This document shows positions 10,783 to 20,164 of a stretch of DNA of 64,000 bases, piece after piece; the first letter of the stretch is position 1; the number at the start of each line of letters is the position of its first letter. Source of the stretch: Craterostigma plantagineum (taxonomy: Eukaryota > Streptophyta > Magnoliopsida > Lamiales > Linderniaceae); NCBI GenBank assembly GCA_027422505.1, contig JAPQWV010000012.1:22604001-22668000 (forward strand), read 5' to 3'. The position numbers were made by a program, and so were the translations under genes. The notes under the pieces were generated by a model, which saw only the letters and a program-made list of their open reading frames with translations, searched no databases and was not told the DNA's origin.

Positions 10783-11235
10783 TTTTATTTGGTTTTGGGA
10801 AATTCAAATTCCGGCGAAAGGAGTGTTGTGATTCAGTCTATTTCTATTTTAATTTTGGGAGTGTGTGTGTTGTGTTAGGAACGTAAAGTAAAATTGAGTT
10901 TTTCCTTTCATAAAAAGTTAATTCTGTCCCATTTTTAGCTAATTTGTTTTTACTTATTTAAATTTTATTTTTGTGTGTGTGTGTTGGCAATGTAGTTGAG
11001 CTAGAGCAGATTTTCGCCTTTTGATGCGCAGACCACGTAAACCTTAAATTTTCATCATTGGACACGTGTCGATGAGAATATATTTCCGTACAAGTTTAAA
11101 AAATTATTTAAATTGCTATGTACAAAATCTATTTTTAAATATAGTCCAATAAATATTCAGCCCACTAAGAGGACAATTTATGCTTCTTTTCTTATCTTCT
11201 TCCCCTTATACGAATCTTCTAAAAATAAATACCCA
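10783..11235. other. IPT 3' region and upstream region of the VQ gene
   Basis: Contains GT-rich runs near 10858-10880 and 10970-10984 and the G-box described separately. No other gene is visible. An upstream in-frame ATG at 11113 would add 41 residues of low-complexity, AT-rich character to the VQ protein and is probably 5' leader. Confidence 0.5.
11061..11070. promoter_or_regulatory. G-box / ABRE-like element
   Basis: GACACGTGTC is a perfect palindrome holding the CACGTG core bound by bZIP and bHLH factors. It lies 166 bp upstream of the chosen VQ start codon, so abscisic-acid or stress regulation is plausible but inferred. Confidence 0.5.
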
Positions 11236-13173
11236 ATGTCGACGCCATCAACCACCACCGCCGACGGGGGGTCCGCCGACCCCTCTGACCCCCCTCTGAC
11301 TCCGTCGCCTACAAACTCTAACAACAAAAACCCTAAATCAAGAAATCACCAGCCCATCATTATATACGTTAGAGAACCTGAAATTTTCCAAGCAACCACT
11401 TCTAATTTCAAGTCTGTTGTTCATTCTCTGACCGGACAAAGAGAACCTCCCATCATCGATAATAATGGAGCTCTAAGCAATCAAATCGCTGGCCCGACGA
11501 GCACCAGTGGTAATAAGAAGAACGATAGCGAGGTACTAAGCAATCAAGCTCCTCTTGGCTCGAACAGAACTAGAAGAAGGAAAAGTCAAGAGATTTCGTC
11601 GAAGGGCGAGCCGAGAAAGGATCGGAATCTTGGCGTTGGTTGTAGTGTTAATAATAATCGAGGGTTCTTCGAAGACGCAAATTACGATATGGGGTTTGCT
11701 GGTAGTAATCTTGGCGATAGTAATCTAGGGTTTCTTGATGGTAAGAATTACAATATGGGTGTTAATGGTGGTGGTGGGAATCTAGGTTTTGTTCAAGATA
11801 AGAACTACCGAATCAGTGTTGGGGGTAATAATCTACCTTTTGTCCAAGATAAGAGGTACAATTTTGGTGTCGGTGGTAGTAATCTACCGTTTGCTCAAGG
11901 TAGGAATTACGATAGCGGTGTTGGTGGTAGTAATCTGCTACCATATGTTCAAGATGAGAGGTACAACATTAGTGTTGGTGGTAATAATCTAGGGTTTGCT
12001 CAAGGTAAGAATAATTACGGCGTTCGTGGTAGTAGTCGACCTCTTGTTCAAGGAAAGAATTACAATCTCGGTTTTGATGGGAGTACTAATCTCGGGTATG
12101 TTCAAGAAAAGAATTGCAGGAATTTTGGTGATGGTGGTAGTCGTTTAGGGTTTGCTCAAGGTAAGAATAATTATGGCGTTTATGGTAGTAGTAATCGACC
12201 TCTTTTTCAAGGAAAGAATTACAATCTGGATTTTGATGGGAGTAATAGTATCGGGATTGTTCAAGAAAAGAATTACAGAAATTTTGGTGTTGGTGGTAGT
12301 AATCCAGGGTTTGCTCAAGGTAAGAATTATTGCGGTGTTCATGGTAGTGGTAATCGACCTCTTGTTCAAGGAAATAATTACAATCTTGGTTTTGATGGGA
12401 GTAATCACCTTGGGGTTGTTCAAGAAAAGAATTACAGCAATATTGGTGTTGGTGGTGGCAATCTAGGGTTTACTCAAGGTACTAACTACAATGGTGGAAG
12501 TAATCTGCAGTTTGTTCAAGGTAAGAATTACGATATCGATTTTGGTGGGAGTAGAAATCTAGGGTTTCCTCAAGATAAGAATTACAACGTCGGCGGTAAT
12601 AATCTACCATTTGTTCAAGGGAAGAATTGCAACGTTGACGGTGGTAATAATCCATGGTTTGTTCAAGATAAGAATTACATCGTTGGCGAAGGTGGTGGCA
12701 ATTTAGGGTTTTTTCGAGATAAGAATACTTTGGATTCTCTTCCTAGCAAAGGTGGTAATAATACATCGTTTGTTAAAGATAAGAATAATCGACCAACTTC
12801 TCTTCCAAGCAGAGGCAATAATCTAGGGTTTGTTCAAGGGAAGAACTACGTTGACGGTGGTAATAATATAGGGTTTGTTCAAGATAAGAGTTACAGCGTT
12901 GGCGAAGGTGGTAGCAGTCTAGGGTTTGTTATAGATAAGAATACTTTGGCTTCTCTTCCAAGCAGAGGTGGTAATAATCTAGGGTGTGTTGAAGATAAGA
13001 ATGCGTCGATTTCTCTTTCGGGCATGCCTACAAATGATGATAATTCCACGAAATCGTCTAATGATGATATTCATGAATCATATCCTTTGTCAGATCTTTT
13101 ATTCGATGTTCCGTTTGATGAAGATGAAGCCACCATCAACGATATCGTTAATCATTTATACGGCGATGATTGA
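11236..13173 (+). CDS. VQ-motif protein with a long Gly/Asn-rich repeat domain
   Basis: An intronless 645-residue protein. Residues 58-67, FKSVVHSLTG, fit the VQ motif F-x3-V-Q-x2-T-G with His in place of Gln, a known variant. Just before it lies PIIIYVREPEIF, which resembles the basic/hydrophobic lead-in of MKS1-type VQ proteins, partners of WRKY factors and MAP kinase substrates. From about residue 150 to 595 there are some 25 copies of a unit of 15-20 residues built on (G/P)F(V/A)Q(D/G/E)KNY followed by Gly/Asn-rich spacers. A higher-order unit of about 52 residues is repeated three times in tandem (DNA about 11990-12460). The C-terminus is acidic (DLLFDVPFDEDE). Typical plant VQ proteins have 100-300 residues, so this one is unusually long. 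The start at 11236 was preferred over 11113 because the upstream segment is AT-rich leader-like sequence. The nuclear cofactor role is inferred from the family. Confidence 0.8.
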   Translation: MSTPSTTTADGGSADPSDPPLTPSPTNSNNKNPKSRNHQPIIIYVREPEIFQATTSNFKSVVHSLTGQREPPIIDNNGALSNQIAGPTSTSGNKKNDSEVLSNQAPLGSNRTRRRKSQEISSKGEPRKDRNLGVGCSVNNNRGFFEDANYDMGFAGSNLGDSNLGFLDGKNYNMGVNGGGGNLGFVQDKNYRISVGGNNLPFVQDKRYNFGVGGSNLPFAQGRNYDSGVGGSNLLPYVQDERYNISVGGNNLGFAQGKNNYGVRGSSRPLVQGKNYNLGFDGSTNLGYVQEKNCRNFGDGGSRLGFAQGKNNYGVYGSSNRPLFQGKNYNLDFDGSNSIGIVQEKNYRNFGVGGSNPGFAQGKNYCGVHGSGNRPLVQGNNYNLGFDGSNHLGVVQEKNYSNIGVGGGNLGFTQGTNYNGGSNLQFVQGKNYDIDFGGSRNLGFPQDKNYNVGGNNLPFVQGKNCNVDGGNNPWFVQDKNYIVGEGGGNLGFFRDKNTLDSLPSKGGNNTSFVKDKNNRPTSLPSRGNNLGFVQGKNYVDGGNNIGFVQDKSYSVGEGGSSLGFVIDKNTLASLPSRGGNNLGCVEDKNASISLSGMPTNDDNSTKSSNDDIHESYPLSDLLFDVPFDEDEATINDIVNHLYGDD

Positions 13174-13371
13174 CCTCTTTTTTCTGGGAAGTATCTCTGT
13201 TATATGTTGATCGACGTCTAGGGTTTAATTCTGGCGAAGACTGTTGAAGTTTTAGCTGTGATTCTTTGTTCATTAGTTAGGGTTTTGGAGTGTTAATAGG
13301 GTTGAGTGAGTCCCTTTGTATTCGTACTTCGTATTTTTTTTTTTTGAAATAGAAGTCTCATGATATTAAAA

Positions 13372-13559
13372 TGTTGTTTGTTGGATAAACCCTTGTTTAT
13401 AGGGGTTTTCTGTTTTTTTTTTTTCTTTATTTGGTATCTACCACATAATAACACGGATAAGTAGTTACTTATGTGGATTTTGACGTAATCAAAATTATAT
13501 CTATAGTTTATATAAATTGTTGTTCGTTGGATAAACCCTTGTTTATAGGGGTTTTCTGT
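13372..13559. repeat. direct repeat downstream of the VQ gene
   Basis: The segments 13372-13412 and 13518-13559 are nearly identical (GGATAAACCCTTGTTTATAG then GGGTTTTCTG and a T run). They are separated by about 105 bp and lie in the 3' flank of the VQ gene. Each has a short internal dyad, AAACCCTTGTTTATAGGGGTTT, split here only for description. Confidence 0.8.
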
Positions 13560-13599
13560 TTTTTTTTCTCTTTTTTTATTTATAGTTTATAGTTTATAT

Positions 13600-14058
13600 A
13601 TATATATTATCATATCGTTCAAATGGAATCTGTTCACTCGGATTCTATTCGCAAAATCATGATAAAAGAATTAATTAAAACGGATGTTTCCTAATATATT
13701 TAGTGCAAAAAAATAAAAAATAAAAAATGACGTTATTGATTTCAAACCTTTGGAAAAGGAATAATTCATCGAGCGACGGCAAAGACTCCGAAAACCCAGT
13801 GAAGAACTCCCCAAAAATAGAATAATGAGAAACTTCAATTTTCTTTTTGTTTTTACGATAAATAAAGGAAATGATTATTGATTGCCTTTTGATTACTTCA
13901 GTGCACTTGAATAGTACATGCGTACCTAAAATTAAACAAATGGCACTCCAAGCAATCTCTGCAATCATCGTTAAACTTATGAAATAATCAGGATTTATTT
14001 TTCCATTTCCTATTTGTGAAATCAGCATAAATGATAAAGAAGCAGCACAAATAATTTG
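13600..14058. other. intergenic, no supported gene
   Basis: A minus-strand open frame of 141 codons ends here, but its start lies inside the MITE at 14059-14600 and it has no recognisable domain. No other signal was seen. Confidence 0.5.
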
Positions 14059-14600
14059 TACTGTCAATGGGCCGGGCAGGGCTGGCCTGCCACCCGTCAA
14101 AGCCCGCAGTATGCCGGGACGGGCTGGCCCGCCGCCGGACGGGCCTTAAAAACTGGAGCCCGTCCCGGACCTGATTGAAAACTTCTTATTTTTTGTTTAT
14201 ATTTATTTTATAATTTAATTAGTAATTATTTTTAGTTTATTAATAAATTACGGACAAACAACACATTAATAATATATTTATTAATATATGTGTCATTAAT
14301 TATGGTACCATTGCGGGGCCAAATCCTAAAGAAAGCTAAAAAGCGTTGTTTGATGAGCCTGCGAATATTAGGTATTAATGAAATCATTAATTATTAAATT
14401 AATATATATTAAATATAATATATAATAAATTATATATATAATTTAATAAAACTGGTTGGTTGGCCCGCGAGCTAGCCCACCCCGCCCCGCCAAGCCCGCA
14501 ATCCGCCCCTTGGCGGGCCTAAAAAATTGCAGCCCAACCCGACCTTTTTGGGGGGCAGGGCGGGCCGGCCCGCGGGCCACAGGCCAAATTGACGGCACTA
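14059..14600. mobile_element. GC-ended non-autonomous DNA element (hAT-like)
   Basis: The outer ends read TACTGTCAATGGGCC and, as reverse complement, TAGTGCCGTCAATTTGGCC. Both are followed by runs of GGGCCGGCCCGCC-type sequence, while the middle is AT-rich. This layout is common for short hAT-like elements in plants. No clean target duplication was found. Confidence 0.55.
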
Positions 14601-14925
14601 AGCACAATTCATAAAAAAGTACTTTTTTTCTTCAATGGGCCTGACTGATCCAATTTGGCCCATATATTGCTCTATTTAGTGTATTATGACCATGTTTGAA
14701 CTTTAGGTTTTAAGATTCCATTTCATGTATTACAATATACTTTATAATTAACTTCACTCAGAATAGAATTTAAACCTCACTATCAGTTAATACTTTCTAA
14801 ATTCAGTCTGAATTGAATATAAACCTAATGGTCAGCTATGAGATAACCATTAGCTTTCAAATGGGCTAATCCTCATGATTTGCGTGTCACGTTCCAATTC
14901 AGTCTGAGCCAAATCATTGCTGACG
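14601..14925. other. intergenic, nothing recognised
   Basis: No gene or element ends are visible. A partial internal repeat (AATTCAGTCTGA with A(C/T)CTAATGGTCAGC-like text) occurs between 14780 and 14910. Confidence 0.4.
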
Positions 14926-14934
14926 ATAATTTAA

Positions 14935-15677
14935 GGGTAAATTCCTTATCAGGCCCTTTCAAGGTTTAAACTTCCATATCAGTACCTCTGACAAAAAATC
15001 TTCCTTTCCAGTACCCACCTGCGAAAAAATTGTGTAATTAATACCCAAACAGTGAACGGTAATTATACCAACTGATATTGAAATTATACCAGAAACTGTA
15101 GAAATTATACCATATGTTTTGGTTATTATACCAGTAAATAACGTTATTCGAATTTTATACAGTGAAATTGGACGTTATACCGACTAATTTTTAAATTATA
15201 CCAGAAACTGTAGAAATTATACCAATTGTTGTCGTAATTATACCAACAGAATTGTACACTATACCAGTTGGTATAATAATGACAACAATTGGTATAATTA
15301 GAATAACAGTTGGTATAAATCAGGTATGATGTCCAATTTAAATAGCGTTATTACGTCCAATTTCGCTGTAAATTATAACAACGCTATTTACTGGTATAAT
15401 AACGAAAACAGATGGTATAATTTCAACATTTTCTGGTACAATGTCCAATTTTGTTGGTATAATAACTAATTTTTTTTGGTATAATTCATGTGAAATAATT
15501 CTTTAGCTTTTTTGAATATGTGAGACATGGGTATTTTCGTCCATTTAATGCTGAAAAGAGCATTTTAGGTACTGAACAGGAATAAACTTTCAAATGGGTA
15601 CTTATAAGGAAGAAATAATTCGAGGGATATTTAAAAGTAAGTTGAAATGTTGAAAGAGACTGATAAGGAATTAACCC
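14935..15677. mobile_element. MULE-type MITE with ATTATACCA repeats, 9-bp TSD
   Basis: ATAATTTAA flanks the element exactly (14926-14934 and 15678-15686), a 9-bp duplication as made by Mutator-like transposases. The termini are GGGTAAATTCCTTATCAG and, from the right end, GGGTTAATTCCTTATCAG, with weaker matching to about 40 bases. The 743-bp interior is non-coding and filled with about fifteen copies of ATTATACCA or its complement TGGTATAAT in both orientations. Confidence 0.9.
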
Positions 15678-15689
15678 ATAATTTAAGTA

Positions 15690-16200
15690 TCATATTATGG
15701 TGAAATTAATCCTAATGATTAATGTGTCACGTCCCTAGTCCATAGAGTTAACTCAACACTTGACCTATTCGTCAGGGTCAACGGAATTCGAAAGTTACAT
15801 TTAATTCCAAAAGTGATATTGGAGGATGGGGACATACCCCTTTATTATTTGCAAATTGGGAAAAACATTTGATCTCATCCAAAAGTGAGATATGAGACAA
15901 GAAGATGAGCACCAAAATACAATATGATTCTGAGCAATTTTAATTTGTAAGAAGAAAGATGCCACAATATCATTTTCACAAGCCAAATGTGTTTGTAATA
16001 TAGTTACATTTAGATGCTCCAAAGTATCAATCAGAAAAGCAAGAGGGGACAAAGTAACATGATACATGGTGAGAAAAATTATGCGAAATGCCAGCAAAGA
16101 GAGAGATGTTTTTGTTCTAGTTTGGATTCTATCTCGTGGGGTGTTTTTATTTTATTTATTTGTAAACTGCAATTTTTATTCCACTTAGTGTGGTTTTAGT
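15690..16200. other. intergenic, nothing recognised
   Basis: Short open frames on both strands have no recognisable similarity. No element ends were found. Confidence 0.4.
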
Positions 16201-16209
16201 TGTAGTCAC

Positions 16210-16786
16210 CAAGGTTCTGAAACCGGGTTTTCGAACCAGACCGGAAATTTAGTGGTTTAAGGTTTAGTGGTTCAACCGGTATAGAACCGGAATCAAACCG
16301 GAGTAAAACTGGTATCTTAAATATAATAAATATATATTTTATCTATGAATTAATCAAATAATATGAAAACTTACATGTTTTATGAACTTTTTCAAATTAT
16401 AGTTATTTAAATTAAGGGATAAAATCAAATAAACGTAAATTGTGTGGGTTGTTATAAATTAATCGTATGACAAGTATTAAAATTTATGAGTTGGGGTCAA
16501 ATTTAAATAAAAATAAAATAGTGAACTAATAGGTTAATTATAAAATATAAAAATAGGGTGTTGGGTGGATTCGAACCCAAAACCATAAAGTAAAATATTC
16601 ACAACTTAACCACTAGACCAAACTAATTTATTAGTTTTTTCTATTTTGTGTAATTTATTTAAGCAAAAAAAATTTATTTATTTTTAATTTAAAAAAAAAA
16701 GACGGACCGGAACCGGACCGGATTTTTGACCGGTCCAGTCAGAACCGGCCGGAATCGGCCGGTCCGGTCCGGTCATGACAACCATG
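16210..16786. mobile_element. hAT-type MITE rich in AACCGG, 8-bp TSD
   Basis: GTAGTCAC flanks the element exactly (16202-16209 and 16787-16794), the 8-bp duplication of hAT elements. The ends are CAAGGTTCTGAAACCGG and, as reverse complement, CATGGTTGTCATGACCGG. Subterminal regions are dense in AACCGG and GGTCCGG, the kind of short motif that hAT transposases bind. The 577-bp body is non-coding. Confidence 0.85.
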
Positions 16787-16794
16787 GTAGTCAC

Positions 16795-17390
16795 AATGAT
16801 TCTTGGCGTGCGACCCTATAAATGTGTCTAAATAATTACAAACTCCACATAATGTTACAAAAAAGCAAACTTAATGAAAAGTCATTATTGGTCGAAAGAT
16901 TAGTAATTATTTTTTTTGGTTATATTCTACTAATGAATCCATTTTGAATCAAATACCTATTTATTATAAAAAGAACAAAAGAGGAAAGAAACCCTTAGAT
17001 AGTGACTACAATTATATATTCAAAAGATAAAAACATTAAAGAATGATATGCATCCGAGAAAATCACGGGCAATCCCATGTCAAATGTTGCCTCTTTTTTC
17101 ACAGGCAATTGGTCTAAACCGTATTTACGGGTTGCTGTCTGGAAAATTATGGCTGAGCTTTTTAACCAATATTTCAAAAAGGTCAAATAAAAAACTATTT
17201 TTGTTGAAGTTTTCATAATTTATTGCAATACTTCTTCACAATTTTCTTACAAAGTATACTAAAAGAAGCGAAAGCCTACTACTCTTTTCCAATCCCAAAA
17301 CACGGCCACACAAACACAAATATCCCTCTTTCCCAAAATATTTTTTCTTGAAAATTAATGAAAAGCATTTTTTAATCTTAACCTCCTTAA
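16795..17390. other. intergenic, upstream region of the gene at 17462
   Basis: No supported gene. A minus-strand open frame at 16995-17216 has no recognisable domain and is judged random. Confidence 0.4.
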
Positions 17391-17398
17391 TTAATCAC

Positions 17399-17406
17399 TA
17401 TATAAG
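17399..17406 (+). promoter_or_regulatory. TATA box of the gene at 17462
   Basis: TATATAAG lies 56-63 bp upstream of the ATG at 17462. Because it lies downstream of another in-frame ATG (17348), it argues that translation starts at 17462. Confidence 0.6.
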
Positions 17407-17461
17407 GCCAAACTCTCCACCTCATATTCTTACAAAGCGTTTCTCCTCTAAGTTAAAAACA

Positions 17462-18122
17462 ATGGCAGTTAATAATATCATACGTTCATCATCATCACCA
17501 AGCTCAAGCCCACCTTCAATAAGTCCAAGAATCTCATTCTCAAACGACCTAAAAGAAACCCTAGAATCGAGTCACCCATATAATCACCTCAGAACAATCG
17601 ATTTTGACTTCGGCGTTGACCGAAGCTTCCCTTCATCATCGCATGAGCTCTCATCAGCCGACGAGCTCTTCTCAAATGGCAGAATCTTACCTTTTCAGAT
17701 CAAGAAAACCCGCGGGTCGACCCGCAAACCCGAACCCGCAAAGGAAAACCCATCGACGACAGGGAATAATTACGACAGACAACCATTGAATTTCTTGAAA
17801 AGAAATAACTCGACTGGTTCGGCCATGGACACGAAGCAACATGCATTGCCTGAATGTATGAAGAAGCAGCATTCGTTAAGAGAAGGGTCGATTAATCGTT
17901 CTTCGGTTAGTTATAATACCTATTATCGTTATAATCATTATGGTAATAATGATTTGTTAAATAGAAGGAGTAGTATGAGAGGAGAAAGATCATCGTCAGG
18001 GATTAATATTATTAGTCCGATTTTTGAACATTAATCCGAGTTATATTGCGAAGGGAACAGTGAGTTTGTTTGGGATTAGTTCTTTCTTCCGTGGGAAAAA
18101 GTCGAAGAAGAAGAGGAAATGA
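17462..18122 (+). pseudogene. plant-specific small basic protein gene with an apparent frameshift
   Basis: The frame from 17462 encodes a Ser-rich protein with SPRISFSNDLKE near the N-terminus and a conserved-looking SADELFSNGRILPF block. Similar blocks occur in uncharacterised plant proteins sometimes annotated as membrane-associated kinase regulators; I hold that assignment weakly. The frame stops at 18032-18034. Dropping one T from the run of five at 18021-18025 lets reading continue to a stop at 18120-18122, through a segment with SYIAKGTVSLFG and a Lys/Arg-rich end (RGKKSKKKRK), which looks like the natural C-terminus. The read-through protein would have 219 residues. The extra T may be a real mutation or a homopolymer sequencing error. 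A 20-kb retroelement composite starts 51 bp after the distal stop. Confidence 0.65.
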
Positions 18123-18172
18123 AATAATGAATCAAGTTTCTTTTTTTTTCGTTCTTCTTGCTTTATTGTAAG

Positions 18173-19967
18173 TGAAGTGGGGTCCTTGGTGTCACGCCGT
18201 AAAGGACTTAGAAATTTTTTTCGAAACACCCCAACCCCAAACACGCCCGTGACCGGCTTCCCCTTTGAACGCGCGTCGCCCCTACGATGCTCGCTCAAAT
18301 TGGAACACGCCTCACACGCCTCGCCTTGCTTTGCACGCGGAAACGTAAACAAAACAAGACTTAGTCGAAGGGGACCAACGGGAATAAGCCTCCCCGATTG
18401 GCCATTCTTTATTACGAAGAAAGAATCACACAAGGAAACACGGTACCGAACAAACCTCGGCCTCGCGTCTAAACTTGATCAAACACAAGCCTAAACTACC
18501 CGCCTCACGTTTCCTAGTGTCCCCTCTTTGTGGGATCTTAATCACTCGCCTACGCGCTCGTGAAAACCTCTCGCGACCCCTTGTCGAATTCGACCCAAAC
18601 GACGAAGTCGACGTCACTCCACTTGGATGCTCTCTCGCTCGCTATGAAGTGCTCTCAAAGTGCTTGAACTCTCGATGCCTTGGCTTGGGCGAATGAGGTC
18701 CTATTTATAGGCCTGAAGCTTCCTTTCGTAACTTGGTAAAGATCTCCCCAAAAGATCTCCAAATCTTGTTTGAATCTTTCCTAAATATAGTAAATCTTCA
18801 AACTTGATCTCCTCAAAGATCTCAAATCCTTGAACCAAGTCAAATCCCCGTAGAAGCTTCCATGGACTTAGCAAGCCACAGCCCCGCAGAGTCCACGGCC
18901 CGCGCCGCGCGCGCATCACGCAGCCCAGCCCGCGCGCCAAGTGCCGCGCGCGCACATCTGGCCTAGCCCTCGCGGCCAGGCCCCCGCCATCTGTGGTCCG
19001 TCTCGGCCAGTTGGTCCGCCTGGCTGGTCTGGCCTAGTCTCGGCCCCGGCTGGCAGCACGCCGCGCGCGCCGCCGCCTTGGCCTAGTCGCGGTCCGGCCG
19101 CGGCCTGGATGGCCCGACCCGACCCGACCCTTCACCGACCCGACCCGACCCGACCCGACCCGTCTTCTTACCCGTTCCGTCTTGACCCGGCCCAACCCGC
19201 TCCATACGCCCCGACCCGACCCATGGTTTGGTCCGCTAGCACCCAAGTCGGCCGCGCCGTGTCCGGCTTGGCCTCGTCGCGCCGATGATCACCGCCTCGA
19301 TCCTCGTTGTCCCAATTGGCCTCTTGAACATCGGCCTTGTCTAAGTGTCAAAACCTCAACTCCGTGCCTTAGACTCGCACGCCTTCGCTATTAGCCTGGC
19401 GAAGACTCAGGCTTGCTGACGTGGCACTTCACGTTTGTGACACTTGGTATGGATGTAAACTAAGTTGTATAATGTAACCTAAATGGTGGAACTAATGTTG
19501 AGGGAACACTCGATCTAATACCACAGCGGAATATGTAAAGTACTTAGTAAGGAGACGATTGACACGAGTTGTAAATTTTGCAGCAAGTTATAAAAACTTG
19601 TTGCGTGCCTCAGGGCGAAATTCCACTATAATAAATGGATTACAAAAAACAAGCCTAGAAAAGAAACGAATCAAATGATCCTACCAAACTACAAAGTCTT
19701 TCGACTTTTGCAAACAGAAATACTAGGCTAAAAAGAACACTCGTGATAGCTCAAACTCGCTCAAAGTTCGCTCGTAAATTCTCGTGTATATTCGTCGTTA
19801 TGCGTCTTTGAAACGGTAAAGTGAAGTCCTCTTTATATATGTCTTCGACTTTGGGATGACCTTCACAATCGACTTGGTAACTTCCAATAACGTCCACTAA
19901 GTAGAATTGGTCCGTTAGTTGCCGTTATGGAGTAATTCGGATAGCTCCAAAGACTTGGTTTCCAACA
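18173..19967 (+). mobile_element. left LTR of the composite, interrupted by a solo LTR
   Basis: The LTR consists of 18173-18189 plus 19448-19967, ending TTTCCAACA. Joined, it is about 540 bp and matches 37589-38131 in reverse complement at roughly 93% by eye. The solo LTR at 18190-19442 sits 17 bp inside its start. Right after the LTR both copies share ATAAGCCCCAA; no tRNA-Met primer site is recognisable. Confidence 0.8.
18190..19442. mobile_element. solo LTR, probably Ty3/gypsy, TSD CTTGG
   Basis: The LTR starts TGTCACG and ends TTTGTGACA, with a 6-bp terminal inverted repeat TGTCAC/GTGACA. CTTGG flanks it at 18185-18189 and 19443-19447. It is much more GC-rich than its surroundings, especially at 18880-19290 (repeated CCGACCCGACCC and GCGCGC runs). 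It contains a TATA-like CTATTTATAGG near 18701. TGTCAC starts are typical of plant chromovirus LTRs. Open frames in it are GC artefacts. Confidence 0.85.
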
Positions 19968-20164
19968 TAAGCCCCAAGCATCCTATTTTTAGTATGCTCC
20001 TTCCCAAACTTCGTTCCAGTTGCTCGACACACTTTCCACGCGTTTTGATACATTCCTATCCTTATCCAAGTACTGCAAATCACTGCATACATTCTCAGAC
20101 AACAAATGCTGACTAGAATGTTGTCCCAATGATCGAACGAATCGAGTAATAAAAATAAAAATCG

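Noticed and set aside
12145..12423. Open frames on both strands within the VQ gene
   Set aside because: They are shadows of the repeat domain of the VQ protein; repeat periodicity keeps other frames open.
11740..12980. Regularly spaced direct repeats resembling a CRISPR array
   Set aside because: The repeats are coding, of variable spacing, in a plant gene; they encode the VQ protein's repeat domain.
13675..14100. 141-codon minus-strand open frame with hydrophobic stretches
   Set aside because: Its start lies inside the MITE at 14059-14600 and the rest is AT-rich with no recognisable domain; judged chance.
16995..17216. 73-codon minus-strand frame near the gene at 17462
   Set aside because: No recognisable domain, poor codon character and no supporting context.
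18941..19394. Pro/Arg-rich open frames on both strands
   Set aside because: They lie in the GC-rich repeat of a solo LTR and reflect base composition.
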